From: an uncultured Algibacter sp.
GTDB taxonomy: Bacteria > Bacteroidota > Bacteroidia > Flavobacteriales > Flavobacteriaceae
DNA length: 64,000 nt
Reading direction: 5' to 3'
Assembly (NCBI RefSeq): GCF_947495925.1
Contig: NZ_CANMAU010000006.1
Span: 253,001-317,000 of the forward strand
Both the position numbers and the translations under genes were made by a program. Every line of letters begins with the position of its first letter. The stretch's first letter is position 1. The notes beneath the pieces were generated by a model, which had not been told where the DNA came from, made no database searches, and was given only the letters and a program-made list of their open reading frames with translations. Positions 17,282-24,459 of the stretch are shown here, piece after piece.

Positions 17282-18503
17282 AGTATTGAGCTTGTCTTAA
17301 TTTCTTTTTAGCATTTAAATATGCACTTAAAATAAATAATAAAAATACACAAAGCGCCGCAAGTAGCGTTATAATATACCATGTATTATCGAAGCCTAGA
17401 TTGTCGATTAGTCGCATACCCGCATTATGTCCAAATATATGAGCAACAGAAAATGCAATGGAGTACAGGGCCATATATTCTCCTTGATTGCCTTTTTTAG
17501 CTCTGTCCATGGCAAATGCATTAGAAAAAGGAAAGGCAATCATTTCTCCAAAGGTCATTAAAAGCATTCCAATAATCAAAACACCAGACCAAGTCGTGAA
17601 ATTCAGTATAAGAAAACTTAACCCCGTTAGGATACCTCCGAATAGCATAAGGCCAGTTTTAGTGAACGATGAGTTTTCTAACCATTTAATTAAAGGCATT
17701 TCAAAAACGAATATTAAAAATCCATTTGTGCCTAAAATTATACCAATATCAAGTTCGCTTAATTGGTGTATGTCTTTGTAATATAAGGGCATGGTTGAAA
17801 AGTACTGCAAGAATACTATGCCAAATAACACCATGGCTAATAGAAATATTAAAAAAGCTTTGTCTCCGTAAGCAGACTTTGGGTTCTCCGTTTTAATATC
17901 GTCCAAAGTTTTTGTCTTCTTTGGGTTTAATACATTAATAAGTACTAATGTGGCGGTAATACATGTTATACCGTCCACCCAAAACAAGCCACCATAGCTA
18001 ATAGTTGTAATAATAAACCCGCCAATAGCTGGACCTGCCGAAAATCCCAAGTTTATAGCAAGCCTAATTAAGGTTACAGAACGCGTTTTGTTTTCAGGTT
18101 TGCTATAAGCACTAAGAGCTACAAACATGGCTGGTCGAAAACTATCTGCTACCAGCATGACCAGGAAAATACCAGCACAAAAGGATTCAAAGGTGTTTAA
18201 ATATTGAAGACCAATAAATAATAAACCTGTCGAGATTAAGCTAAATACCATAACTTTATAGTAGCCTATTTTATCTGTGAGTTTTCCTCCTAACCAAGAA
18301 CCAACTACTGAGCCTAAACCAAAAGCACTCATAACCCACCCAACGTCGTTTAAAGTAAAATTAAGGCTTTTGGTTAGATATAAGGATAAAAAGGGAATCA
18401 CCATAGTTCCTGCTCTGTTTATTAGTGTAATTAGTGATAACCACCATACTTCTGTTGATAGGCCTTTAAAAGTGTTTAAATAGTTGTTGATTAAAGTTTT
18501 CAT
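17274..18503 (-). CDS. MFS efflux transporter
   Basis: This 409-aa integral membrane protein has about twelve hydrophobic segments and MFS signatures: GSWLGGKLTDKIGYYKV between helices 2 and 3 (motif A) and GFSAGPAIGGFI in helix 5 (motif C of drug/H+ antiporters). It should expel a small molecule across the inner membrane; the substrate is unknown. It is first in a four-gene operon with YpdA, VOC and DJ-1/PfpI. A leader ORF and intrinsic terminator lie between its promoter and start codon, suggesting attenuation control. Confidence 0.88.
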   Translation of the reverse strand: MKTLINNYLNTFKGLSTEVWWLSLITLINRAGTMVIPFLSLYLTKSLNFTLNDVGWVMSAFGLGSVVGSWLGGKLTDKIGYYKVMVFSLISTGLLFIGLQYLNTFESFCAGIFLVMLVADSFRPAMFVALSAYSKPENKTRSVTLIRLAINLGFSAGPAIGGFIITTISYGGLFWVDGITCITATLVLINVLNPKKTKTLDDIKTENPKSAYGDKAFLIFLLAMVLFGIVFLQYFSTMPLYYKDIHQLSELDIGIILGTNGFLIFVFEMPLIKWLENSSFTKTGLMLFGGILTGLSFLILNFTTWSGVLIIGMLLMTFGEMIAFPFSNAFAMDRAKKGNQGEYMALYSIAFSVAHIFGHNAGMRLIDNLGFDNTWYIITLLAALCVFLLFILSAYLNAKKKLRQAQYCE

Positions 18504-18562
18504 TAGTTCTAGTTATTCAAGTTTTTTTCACATGTTTAGTTTTAAAATAAAGGCGGCAATTG

Positions 18563-18598
18563 ATTAAAAACAAAAAGTCCGACTTATAGTCGGACTTT
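18563..18598 (-). terminator. Strong terminator upstream of the MFS gene (attenuator)
   Basis: The minus strand reads AAAGTCCGACT-ATA-AGTCGGACTTT, an 11-bp perfect stem, then TTGTTTTT. It lies after the leader ORF and about 70 bases before the MFS start codon, so it would stop transcripts before the operon. The T-rich tail is on the minus-strand side only. Confidence 0.8.
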
Positions 18599-18624
18599 CG
18601 CATATTGTATATAAAATATTTATA

Positions 18625-18705
18625 TCACCACAATACATGACAAGCCCGACTCTTTCTCTTTAAAGAGGTCCATTGCTTTCTACAAATTGTGACGTTATAA
18701 TTCAT
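18625..18705 (-). CDS. 26-codon leader peptide of the MFS-ypdA operon
   Basis: This minus-strand ORF starts MNYNVTICRKQW and ends SRACHVLW, with its stop 26 bases before the terminator hairpin. A perfect TAnnTTTG box (TAGTTTTG, 18726-18733) predicts transcription from about 18719, giving a leader of about 14 bases. Codons 19-21 contain AGTCGGGCTT (18642-18651), which can pair over 10 bp (one G-U) with the 5' arm of the terminator. Whether it is translated is inferred. Confidence 0.5.
   Translation of the reverse strand: MNYNVTICRKQWTSLKRKSRACHVLW
18642..18651 (-). promoter_or_regulatory. Putative antiterminator arm inside the leader ORF
   Basis: AGTCGGGCTT on the minus strand is complementary to AAGTCCGACT, the 5' arm of the terminator (18588-18597), allowing a structure mutually exclusive with the terminator. 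A ribosome finishing the leader ORF would mask this arm and favour termination; a ribosome stalled early would leave it free and favour read-through. Confidence 0.5.
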
Positions 18706-18725
18706 TTTTATTTCTTTTGAATGTT

Positions 18726-18733
18726 CAAAACTA
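18726..18733 (-). promoter_or_regulatory. Promoter -7 box for the leader peptide/MFS operon
   Basis: TAGTTTTG on the minus strand matches TAnnTTTG exactly. No good TTTG -33 box is visible at the right distance. Confidence 0.45.
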
Positions 18734-18753
18734 GGTAAAATAATTGTAAGTTG

Positions 18754-18761
18754 TATTTTTG
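18754..18761 (+). promoter_or_regulatory. Promoter -7 box for the DUF4252 gene
   Basis: TATTTTTG matches TAnnTTTG and would start transcription about 12 bases before the start codon at 18780. It faces away from the minus-strand box 20 bases away. Confidence 0.4.
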
Positions 18762-18779
18762 AAATGAATTATTTGTGTC

Positions 18780-19307
18780 ATGAGGAGAATTAGTATCTGT
18801 TTTAGTTTATGCTTTTTAATGATTTCCTGCGGAAGTAGTTTTAAAAGTTTTTACAACAATCACAAGTCTGACCTTGGTGCTACATCATTTCAAGTACCAA
18901 AATTTATGAAAGCCGTTGTGGGTAGTATTTCTCCTGAAATAAATCAAGCCATTGGCAATATTTCAGATTTTAAGTTTATAAAATTTGAAAATGCAAATAG
19001 CTTTAAACGTCAAACGCTAATTAATGAAATGAATGCGGTAACAAAACATAAATATGTTGACGTTTTCAGAAAAAATGAAGCTGATAGAACACAGGTTATT
19101 TCAGTTAAAGAAAAAGATATTGTAGTCACGGATGTTATTATTTTTAGTAGTACCGAAAAAGTAACTACAGCATATTATTTACAAGGCCATTTTGATGCTG
19201 GTAAAATTAGATCTTTAGCAAATGAAGACGGTATTGATACTTTTACAAACACGCTTATTAAATCTTATGATAGTAATAAAGGAACATCAACAAATCAAGA
19301 AAACTAA
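18780..19307 (+). CDS. DUF4252 lipoprotein
   Basis: The 175-aa lipoprotein (lipobox MISC, Cys17) has the DUF4252 layout: VPKFMKAVVG, ISDFKFIKFENA, a mid-domain with K.KYVDVFR, and the VTDVIIFSS...YYLQGHFDAGKI segment. DUF4252 proteins are Bacteroidota envelope lipoproteins, often in clusters linked to small ECF-sigma systems; no such system is seen here. The stop overlaps the start of the next gene by one base, so the two are translationally coupled. Confidence 0.8.
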   Translation: MRRISICFSLCFLMISCGSSFKSFYNNHKSDLGATSFQVPKFMKAVVGSISPEINQAIGNISDFKFIKFENANSFKRQTLINEMNAVTKHKYVDVFRKNEADRTQVISVKEKDIVVTDVIIFSSTEKVTTAYYLQGHFDAGKIRSLANEDGIDTFTNTLIKSYDSNKGTSTNQEN

Positions 19308-19912
19308 TGAAGAGAATTGTTTTACTGTGCTTATTAACTCAAGTACTTTTATGTTGTGCGCAAGAAAAAAGAGCGCTTAAAGGTGACACCGAGTTTCAAA
19401 AAGAAATTAACGCCGAATATAAAGATGCCACAACATCCCCTTTAAAAAAGAAGGATAGAAAACAGTTTGAAGGCTTAGATTTTTTTCCGTTTGATTCGTT
19501 GTATGTTGTAAAAGCAAATTTTAAACGAACACCTAACGAGGTGCCTTTTGAAATGAAAACAACAACAGATCGTCTTCCTCTATATACCAAATATGGAGAG
19601 TTGGTATTTGATTTAAAGGGAGCTCAATTTCATTTAAATGTCTATCAAAATCAAAGTTTAATTAAGAAGGAAGGCTTTAAAGATTATTTGTTTTTACCTT
19701 TTCTTGATGAAACTAATGGATTAGAAAGTTATGGTGGAGGCCGATATGTAGATGCTAGAATACCTGAAGGTGATGTTATGGTTATTGATTTTAATAAAGC
19801 CTATAACCCGTATTGCGCTTATAATGATAAGTATTCATGTCCTCTGGTGCCTCGTGAAAACTATTTAAAAATTAGGATTGAAGCAGGGGTGAAGGTTTTT
19901 AAGAAGCATTAA
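19307..19912 (+). CDS. DUF1684 protein, exported
   Basis: The 201-aa protein has a signal peptide (LLCLLTQVLLCCAQ), with Cys17 as a possible but weak lipobox. It then shows the DUF1684 hallmarks: LKGAQFHLNVYQN, DYLFLPFLDETNG, ESYGGGRYVDARIP and FNKAYNPYCAYNDKYSCPL..P..N.L. Family function is unknown, though the conserved YNPYCAY..K.SCP...N core looks like a ligand- or metal-binding site. Coupled to the DUF4252 gene by TAATG overlap. Confidence 0.85.
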   Translation: MKRIVLLCLLTQVLLCCAQEKRALKGDTEFQKEINAEYKDATTSPLKKKDRKQFEGLDFFPFDSLYVVKANFKRTPNEVPFEMKTTTDRLPLYTKYGELVFDLKGAQFHLNVYQNQSLIKKEGFKDYLFLPFLDETNGLESYGGGRYVDARIPEGDVMVIDFNKAYNPYCAYNDKYSCPLVPRENYLKIRIEAGVKVFKKH

Positions 19913-19947
19913 ATACCTTTATTAACAGATAGATATGCCTAAAGCGC

Positions 19948-20415
19948 TTAACTGTTAATCATTTTTTTAATCAGAATAATTTGTCCGAAATGATAGTAGC
20001 TATGCTCAATTATTGCTTCTATGTTTCTTAGGTAACTTCCGTATTGCTCCTTTTCAAAAGTTTTGTGTAAGTCTGCTTCACTCATATTAGAAATCATTAC
20101 TATGAATTTTTCAGAATTGTTACAGAATTTATGAACCAAATCAATCCAATCTAGTTCGGAGTTAATAGGTGGTGCATCAAAACTGTATTTATCTTTAATC
20201 ACGAGTTTGCCCCCTTCAAGCACATTTAACACGCCTGAAATATAATAATCTAAATGAAAAACCAAGTCACTTATTGTGTTTAACGAATAAATTTTTTTAG
20301 TTGCTATTCTCCAATCTAGGTTAGAAATTTGGTCTTTTATATTTGTTCCGGTAACCCACTTTCCCTCAGTGAGTATTTCTTTTAGTCTTCCTGTTAAATG
20401 TTCGGTTAATATCAT
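19948..20415 (-). CDS. DinB-family protein
   Basis: This 155-aa four-helix DinB/YfiT-like protein shows the family's metal-site histidines in DLVFHLDYYISGVLNVLEGG (about residues 50-70) and in AIIEHSYYHFGQIILIKKM near the C-terminus. DinB-fold proteins include thiol-dependent transferases (bacillithiol or mycothiol), which is of interest because ypdA is nearby, but no specific activity can be assigned. It starts 73 bases after crcB on the same strand. Confidence 0.82.
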   Translation of the reverse strand: MILTEHLTGRLKEILTEGKWVTGTNIKDQISNLDWRIATKKIYSLNTISDLVFHLDYYISGVLNVLEGGKLVIKDKYSFDAPPINSELDWIDLVHKFCNNSEKFIVMISNMSEADLHKTFEKEQYGSYLRNIEAIIEHSYYHFGQIILIKKMINS

Positions 20416-20488
20416 TTCTTGACTTATAAAACTATTCTTTGGTTTTTAAATAGGTATAAACTCATTTCGTCTGTCGATAGGGTTAGTT

Positions 20489-20854
20489 TTATTTCACCAA
20501 ATACATTCCTACAAAAACGGCTATAAATCCAATTATAAAACTGGCAACTGTATAAATTGCAAAATTTAAAAAATCGCCTGATTTTAAAAACACATGGTTT
20601 TCATAAGCGAACGTTGAAAAGGTGGTAAAGCCACCACAAAATCCTGTAGCCAAAAGCAAGGTGTGGTTTTGTGTAAGGGCATTGTTTTTAGCGGCAAAAC
20701 CGAGTATAAATCCAATAAGTAAACTACCTAGGATATTAGAGGCAAAAGTGCCATAGGGAATACCTGTTTCTGCATTATTAAGATATTTACCAATAATAAA
20801 ACGTAAAACACTTCCAAACCCACCGCCTACAAAAACTAATAAAAGTTGTTTCAT
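20489..20854 (-). CDS. crcB: Fluoride exporter CrcB/Fluc
   Basis: CrcB forms a dual-topology dimeric F- channel that protects against fluoride. The 121-aa length and four hydrophobic helices are normal. The family motifs GGGFGSVLRF (N-terminus), SNILGSLLIGF and GFCGGFTTFSTFAYE (the Phe-box and Na+/F- site segment) are all present. It follows the SRPBCC gene by 2 bases. I saw no fluoride riboswitch in front of either gene. Confidence 0.95.
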   Translation of the reverse strand: MKQLLLVFVGGGFGSVLRFIIGKYLNNAETGIPYGTFASNILGSLLIGFILGFAAKNNALTQNHTLLLATGFCGGFTTFSTFAYENHVFLKSGDFLNFAIYTVASFIIGFIAVFVGMYLVK

Positions 20855-20856
20855 AT

Positions 20857-21879
20857 TTATTTGACGGCAATATAAATTTCTGTGATCCAGTTTGCTGGAT
20901 TTGGAATACTCATAGGATCTGTTGGATATGATTCTATTGTAGGTCCTTTTTCTTCAAACTCAAAACCGTTTTTAGGAATAAATTTCATAGTGGTATCCCA
21001 AGCCTCCTTTAAGTTATTGTAATTCCCTTTTAAAGTTGTTTTTATTGCTTTAAAAGGTTTTAATTGTCCTGTTAAGATATCTGGGTTATTCGAAACGACT
21101 TTCTCAGTAGTTGGCACACAGCACGAAAACATCACTGCATTATTAGCTTCATCCCATTTATGGTAATTTACAAATGGAGGACCCGCCATTTGCAAGTTGT
21201 TATTCATGGCGTAATTACCAACTTTGGGTAGCATTTCTTGCATTTTTTGAGCTAAGTCTGATATTTTGCACGAAGTTGTATTATAAATATAAAAACCACC
21301 ACCGTGCTCGGTTACTCCATCAACCTCAATGCTATATTTTTTCATATCCACTTGTACGATACTGTCTAATTTGAATAAGCCTCTATCGAAATCTGGAGAT
21401 GTGTTTTCTTCAATAGAGCCAGCAAAAGTAGTGTACATTTTAGTCATAAAATCTTGTTTACCTTTCATGGCCCATGTCACATTAATACCATCATCAGTAT
21501 CTTCAAAAGTCCAATTAATATCAGATTCAGATTCAAACGGTTTTATAAATACAATTTGCTGCGAAATAGATTTATGGTTTTCAACGGCAACCGTGGTCAT
21601 CTTTCCTTCTCCCAGAATTTCACCATTCCAAGAATAATTCCCATCAACACCAGATGTTTTTTCCCCATAGGTTAAATCTGCATTGGGTTCTTTTTCAATC
21701 CAAGGTGAAAAGTTTGGCCAATTTTTAAAATCATTTACCTTATCAAAAAGCAGAGATTTAGGTGCTTTTATAACTCTGCTTCTAGAAAAGCTGAATTCAT
21801 TGGGTTGAACAGCAATATAAATAGCCAAACCAATAACAACTATTAATAATAAGAATAATATGTACTTAAGAGTTTTCAT
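20857..21879 (-). CDS. Membrane-anchored SRPBCC protein with GyrI-like domain
   Basis: The product has one N-terminal membrane helix (YILFLLLIVVIGLAIYIAV), an SRPBCC/polyketide-cyclase domain (about residues 30-170, SRSRVIKAPKSLLFDKV...W..FSPW) and a C-terminal GyrI-like small-molecule-binding domain (PPFVNYHKWDE ... GFEFEEKGP.IESY). I prefer the ATG at 21879 because the promoter box at 21908-21915 would leave only a few bases before the ATG at 21894. It is operonic with crcB (2-base gap). Ligand unknown; a lipid or drug-like hydrophobic molecule is plausible for both folds. Confidence 0.8.
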   Translation of the reverse strand: MKTLKYILFLLLIVVIGLAIYIAVQPNEFSFSRSRVIKAPKSLLFDKVNDFKNWPNFSPWIEKEPNADLTYGEKTSGVDGNYSWNGEILGEGKMTTVAVENHKSISQQIVFIKPFESESDINWTFEDTDDGINVTWAMKGKQDFMTKMYTTFAGSIEENTSPDFDRGLFKLDSIVQVDMKKYSIEVDGVTEHGGGFYIYNTTSCKISDLAQKMQEMLPKVGNYAMNNNLQMAGPPFVNYHKWDEANNAVMFSCCVPTTEKVVSNNPDILTGQLKPFKAIKTTLKGNYNNLKEAWDTTMKFIPKNGFEFEEKGPTIESYPTDPMSIPNPANWITEIYIAVK

Positions 21880-21907
21880 GTTTGTTACATTCAAGAATTA
21901 TATAAAT

Positions 21908-21915
21908 CAAAGATA
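21908..21915 (-). promoter_or_regulatory. Promoter -7 box for the SRPBCC-crcB operon
   Basis: The minus strand reads TATCTTTG, a perfect TAnnTTTG match. It favours the ATG at 21879 as start codon. Confidence 0.4.
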
Positions 21916-21920
21916 GTCAT

Positions 21921-21953
21921 TTTGAAGTTTTTATTAATAAATTATTACATTTG
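21921..21953 (+). promoter_or_regulatory. Full Bacteroidota promoter for the dipeptidyl peptidase III gene
   Basis: TTTG (21921-21924) and TACATTTG (21946-21953) are separated by 21 bases, an exact match to the Bacteroidota consensus. It predicts a 5' leader of about 105 bases before the ATG at 22066. Confidence 0.65.
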
Positions 21954-22065
21954 CACTCTTATTGATGATTATTTAATAGTTAAAACATTGTTTTTGGTTA
22001 TAATTAATAATTGTATTGTCAATTTGTATTTAAACCTATAAGTAACTTATTTTATTTTTTTAAAA

Positions 22066-24105
22066 ATGCGACTAAAATCTATTTTAAATTTAGTGTTTGT
22101 TGGTGCTATCTTATTGTCTTGCGCTAATGAAAAAAAAACAACTAAAAATGAAGTTGTTGTTGAAAAAGAAGCTGTAGCTTTTAATTATAACGTCGAGCAA
22201 TTTGCAGACATTAAGGTACTAAGGTATCAAATTCCAGGTTGGGATAAATTGACTCTAAAAGAACAAAAGTTAGTTTATTATTTGACTCAGGGAGGTTTAT
22301 CTGGAAGAGATATTATGTGGGATCAAAACTACAAACATAATTTGACTATAAGAAAAGCTTTAGAACATGTTTATACCAATTATACCAGTGATAGAACCTC
22401 AAATGATTGGATGGCATTTGAGGAATATTTAAAAAGAGTTTGGTTTAGTAATGGGATTCACCATCATTATTCGAATGATAAAATTAAACCAGAGTTTTCT
22501 GCTGATTATTTAAAAAAACTTTTGACTGAGACAAATATAACATTGGAAGGTGAGGCCTTTAATGTTATTTTTAATGAAGCAGATTCCAAAAAAGTGAATC
22601 AAGCAAAAAAAATTGATAATGTTGGACTTTCTGCAGTTAATTTTTACGGACCAGATGTTAATAATGAAGATGTAATTAGTTTTTATAAAACGAAACAATC
22701 TCCGGATCCTGATAAGCCTTTATCTTTTGGTTTAAACTCTCAGTTGGTAAAAGAAGATGGAAAGTTGAAAGAACGTGTTTACAAATCTGGTGGTTTGTAT
22801 GGTTCTGCAATTGATGAAATCATTAAATGGCTAGAATTAGCTAAAGGTGTTGCTGAAAATGAGGCTCAGGGTAAGGCTTTAGGTTTATTAATTGAATATT
22901 ATAGAACAGGTGATTTACAAACTTGGGATGATTATAATGTAGCTTGGACAAGAGCTACTGATGGAAATATCGATTACATCAATGGTTTTGTTGAGGTTTA
23001 TAATGATCCATTAGGTTATAGAGGCTCATACGAAAGTATTGTTGAGATTAATGATTTTGATATGTCTCAGAAAATGAAAGTGCTATCTGATAATGCACAA
23101 TGGTTCGAGGATAATTCAACATTAATTGATGCACATAAAAAGAAAAATGTTGTTGGTGTTACGTATAAAGTGGTTAATGTAGCTGGTGAAGCTGGCGATG
23201 CTTCTCCAAGTACGCCCATTGGTGTGAATTTGCCAAATGCTAACTGGATACGTGCTGCGGTGGGAAGTAAATCAGTTTCCCTAGGAAATATTACTAATGC
23301 ATATAATAATGCTGGAGGTTCAGGACGATTAAAAGAATTTGTTCATGATGAAGAAGAGTTAGAACTGGAAGAAAAACATGGTCAGTTAGCTGATAAGTTG
23401 CACACAGCATTGCATGAGGTTATTGGTCATGCCTCTGGGCAATTAAATCCAGGGGTTGGAGAAACTAAAGAAACTTTAAAGAACTATGCGTCAACTTTAG
23501 AAGAAGGTCGGGCTGATTTAGTAGCTCTATATTATCAATATGATACAAAGCTTCAAGAATTGGGTCTGGTGGATGATTGGGAAGCTGTTGGAAGGGCTGC
23601 CTATGATGGCTACATTCGTAATGGTTTGATGATGCAGTTAATTAGATTGAATCTAGGCGATGATGTTGAGGAAGCTCATATGCGTAATAGACAATGGATT
23701 TCTGCCTGGGTTTTTGAAAAAGGACAATCAGATCAGGTTATAGAGAAAGTTACGCGTAATGGAAAAACATATTTTAATATTAATGACTATGCTAAACTTC
23801 GAGAGTTGTTTGGTGAGCTATTAAGAGAAACGCAACGTATTAAGTCTGAAGGTGATTATGCAGCAGTTGAGGCATTGGTTGAAGGTTATGGTGTAAAAGT
23901 AGATCAAGATATTCATGCCGAGGTATTAGAGAGAAATAAGAAGTTTAATGCAGCTCCTTATTCGGGATTTGTAAATCCAATGTTAGTAGCAGAAAAAAAT
24001 AATGAAGGTGAAATCGTTGCTGTTAAGGTTGTGCAACCAGAAACATTTGTGGGGCAAATGTTAGATTATAGTAGAAGATATAATTTTTTGCCTGAGGTAA
24101 ATTAA
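22066..24105 (+). CDS. Dipeptidyl peptidase III-like lipoprotein (M49)
   Basis: The 679-aa zinc peptidase has the M49 motif HEVIGH (450-455, an HExxGH with one extra residue compared with HExxH) and the second zinc motif EEGRAD (479-484). M49 enzymes release dipeptides from oligopeptide N-termini. The N-terminus is a lipoprotein signal (lipobox LLSC, Cys19), so this one acts in the envelope, fitting nutrient peptide use. The second motif has EEGRAD where eukaryotic DPP III has EECRAE; both zinc ligands remain. It is monocistronic, with a strong promoter and terminator. Confidence 0.92.
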   Translation: MRLKSILNLVFVGAILLSCANEKKTTKNEVVVEKEAVAFNYNVEQFADIKVLRYQIPGWDKLTLKEQKLVYYLTQGGLSGRDIMWDQNYKHNLTIRKALEHVYTNYTSDRTSNDWMAFEEYLKRVWFSNGIHHHYSNDKIKPEFSADYLKKLLTETNITLEGEAFNVIFNEADSKKVNQAKKIDNVGLSAVNFYGPDVNNEDVISFYKTKQSPDPDKPLSFGLNSQLVKEDGKLKERVYKSGGLYGSAIDEIIKWLELAKGVAENEAQGKALGLLIEYYRTGDLQTWDDYNVAWTRATDGNIDYINGFVEVYNDPLGYRGSYESIVEINDFDMSQKMKVLSDNAQWFEDNSTLIDAHKKKNVVGVTYKVVNVAGEAGDASPSTPIGVNLPNANWIRAAVGSKSVSLGNITNAYNNAGGSGRLKEFVHDEEELELEEKHGQLADKLHTALHEVIGHASGQLNPGVGETKETLKNYASTLEEGRADLVALYYQYDTKLQELGLVDDWEAVGRAAYDGYIRNGLMMQLIRLNLGDDVEEAHMRNRQWISAWVFEKGQSDQVIEKVTRNGKTYFNINDYAKLRELFGELLRETQRIKSEGDYAAVEALVEGYGVKVDQDIHAEVLERNKKFNAAPYSGFVNPMLVAEKNNEGEIVAVKVVQPETFVGQMLDYSRRYNFLPEVN

Positions 24106-24126
24106 TGTACAATAAGTGTAAACAAA

Positions 24127-24160
24127 AAAACAGAACCTTAATTAAGGTTCTGTTTTTTTG
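24127..24160. terminator. Bidirectional terminator after the M49 gene
   Basis: AACAGAACCTTAA pairs with TTAAGGTTCTGTT, with an A-run before and a T-run after. It ends the M49 gene and overlaps the last codons of the minus-strand 28-aa ORF. Confidence 0.8.
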
Positions 24161-24228
24161 TTTACACTAAATACTAATAACAGTAAATTGACAACAATAA
24201 GCGCACTTACAATTAGTAATAAATTCAT
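24142..24228 (-). CDS. 28-aa single-span membrane peptide
   Basis: The minus strand between two terminators encodes a 28-codon ORF: a leucine/valine-rich hydrophobic helix (MNLLLIVSALIVVNLLLLVF) followed by a polar tail ending KKTEP. The composition is that of a small single-pass inner-membrane protein rather than random AT-rich DNA. Its last codons form part of the terminator stem, as in compact small genes. No family recognised. The remaining gap to 24459 contains only two hairpins. Confidence 0.45.
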   Translation of the reverse strand: MNLLLIVSALIVVNLLLLVFSVNKKTEP

Positions 24229-24253
24229 AATTAGTTTGTTTTGTTATTATAGA

Positions 24254-24281
24254 GACGCAATAAATAAAAAAAGGTTGCGTC
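24254..24281. promoter_or_regulatory. Hairpin upstream of the 28-aa peptide
   Basis: GACGCAA and TTGCGTC form a perfect 7-bp inverted repeat with a 14-base A-rich spacer, about 25 bases upstream of the small start codon. It might be an operator or 5'-leader hairpin. Confidence 0.3.
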
Positions 24282-24410
24282 AAAAAATACTATTTATTAA
24301 TAGAACAGTTTAGTTTGAAGAATTCCCAGTTTGAAAATTCAAAATATTAAACATAAAAGTAGGTTTAATAATAAATTTAGTTTTAGACTTAGTGATTAAT
24401 TATAGAAAAA

Positions 24411-24438
24411 AAAACACCTCTCGTACGAGAGGTGTTTT
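24411..24438 (-). terminator. Terminator of the 359-aa lipoprotein gene
   Basis: A perfect 28-base palindrome (centre CTCGTACGAG) flanked by A-runs on both sides forms a strong intrinsic terminator 22 bases after the lipoprotein stop. Confidence 0.8.
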
Positions 24439-24459
24439 TATGTGTTATGTTATTTTAAA

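Noticed and set aside
20400-21000. Possible fluoride riboswitch for crcB
   Set aside because: crcB starts 2 bases after the previous gene, and neither region shows the short conserved fluoride aptamer pattern.
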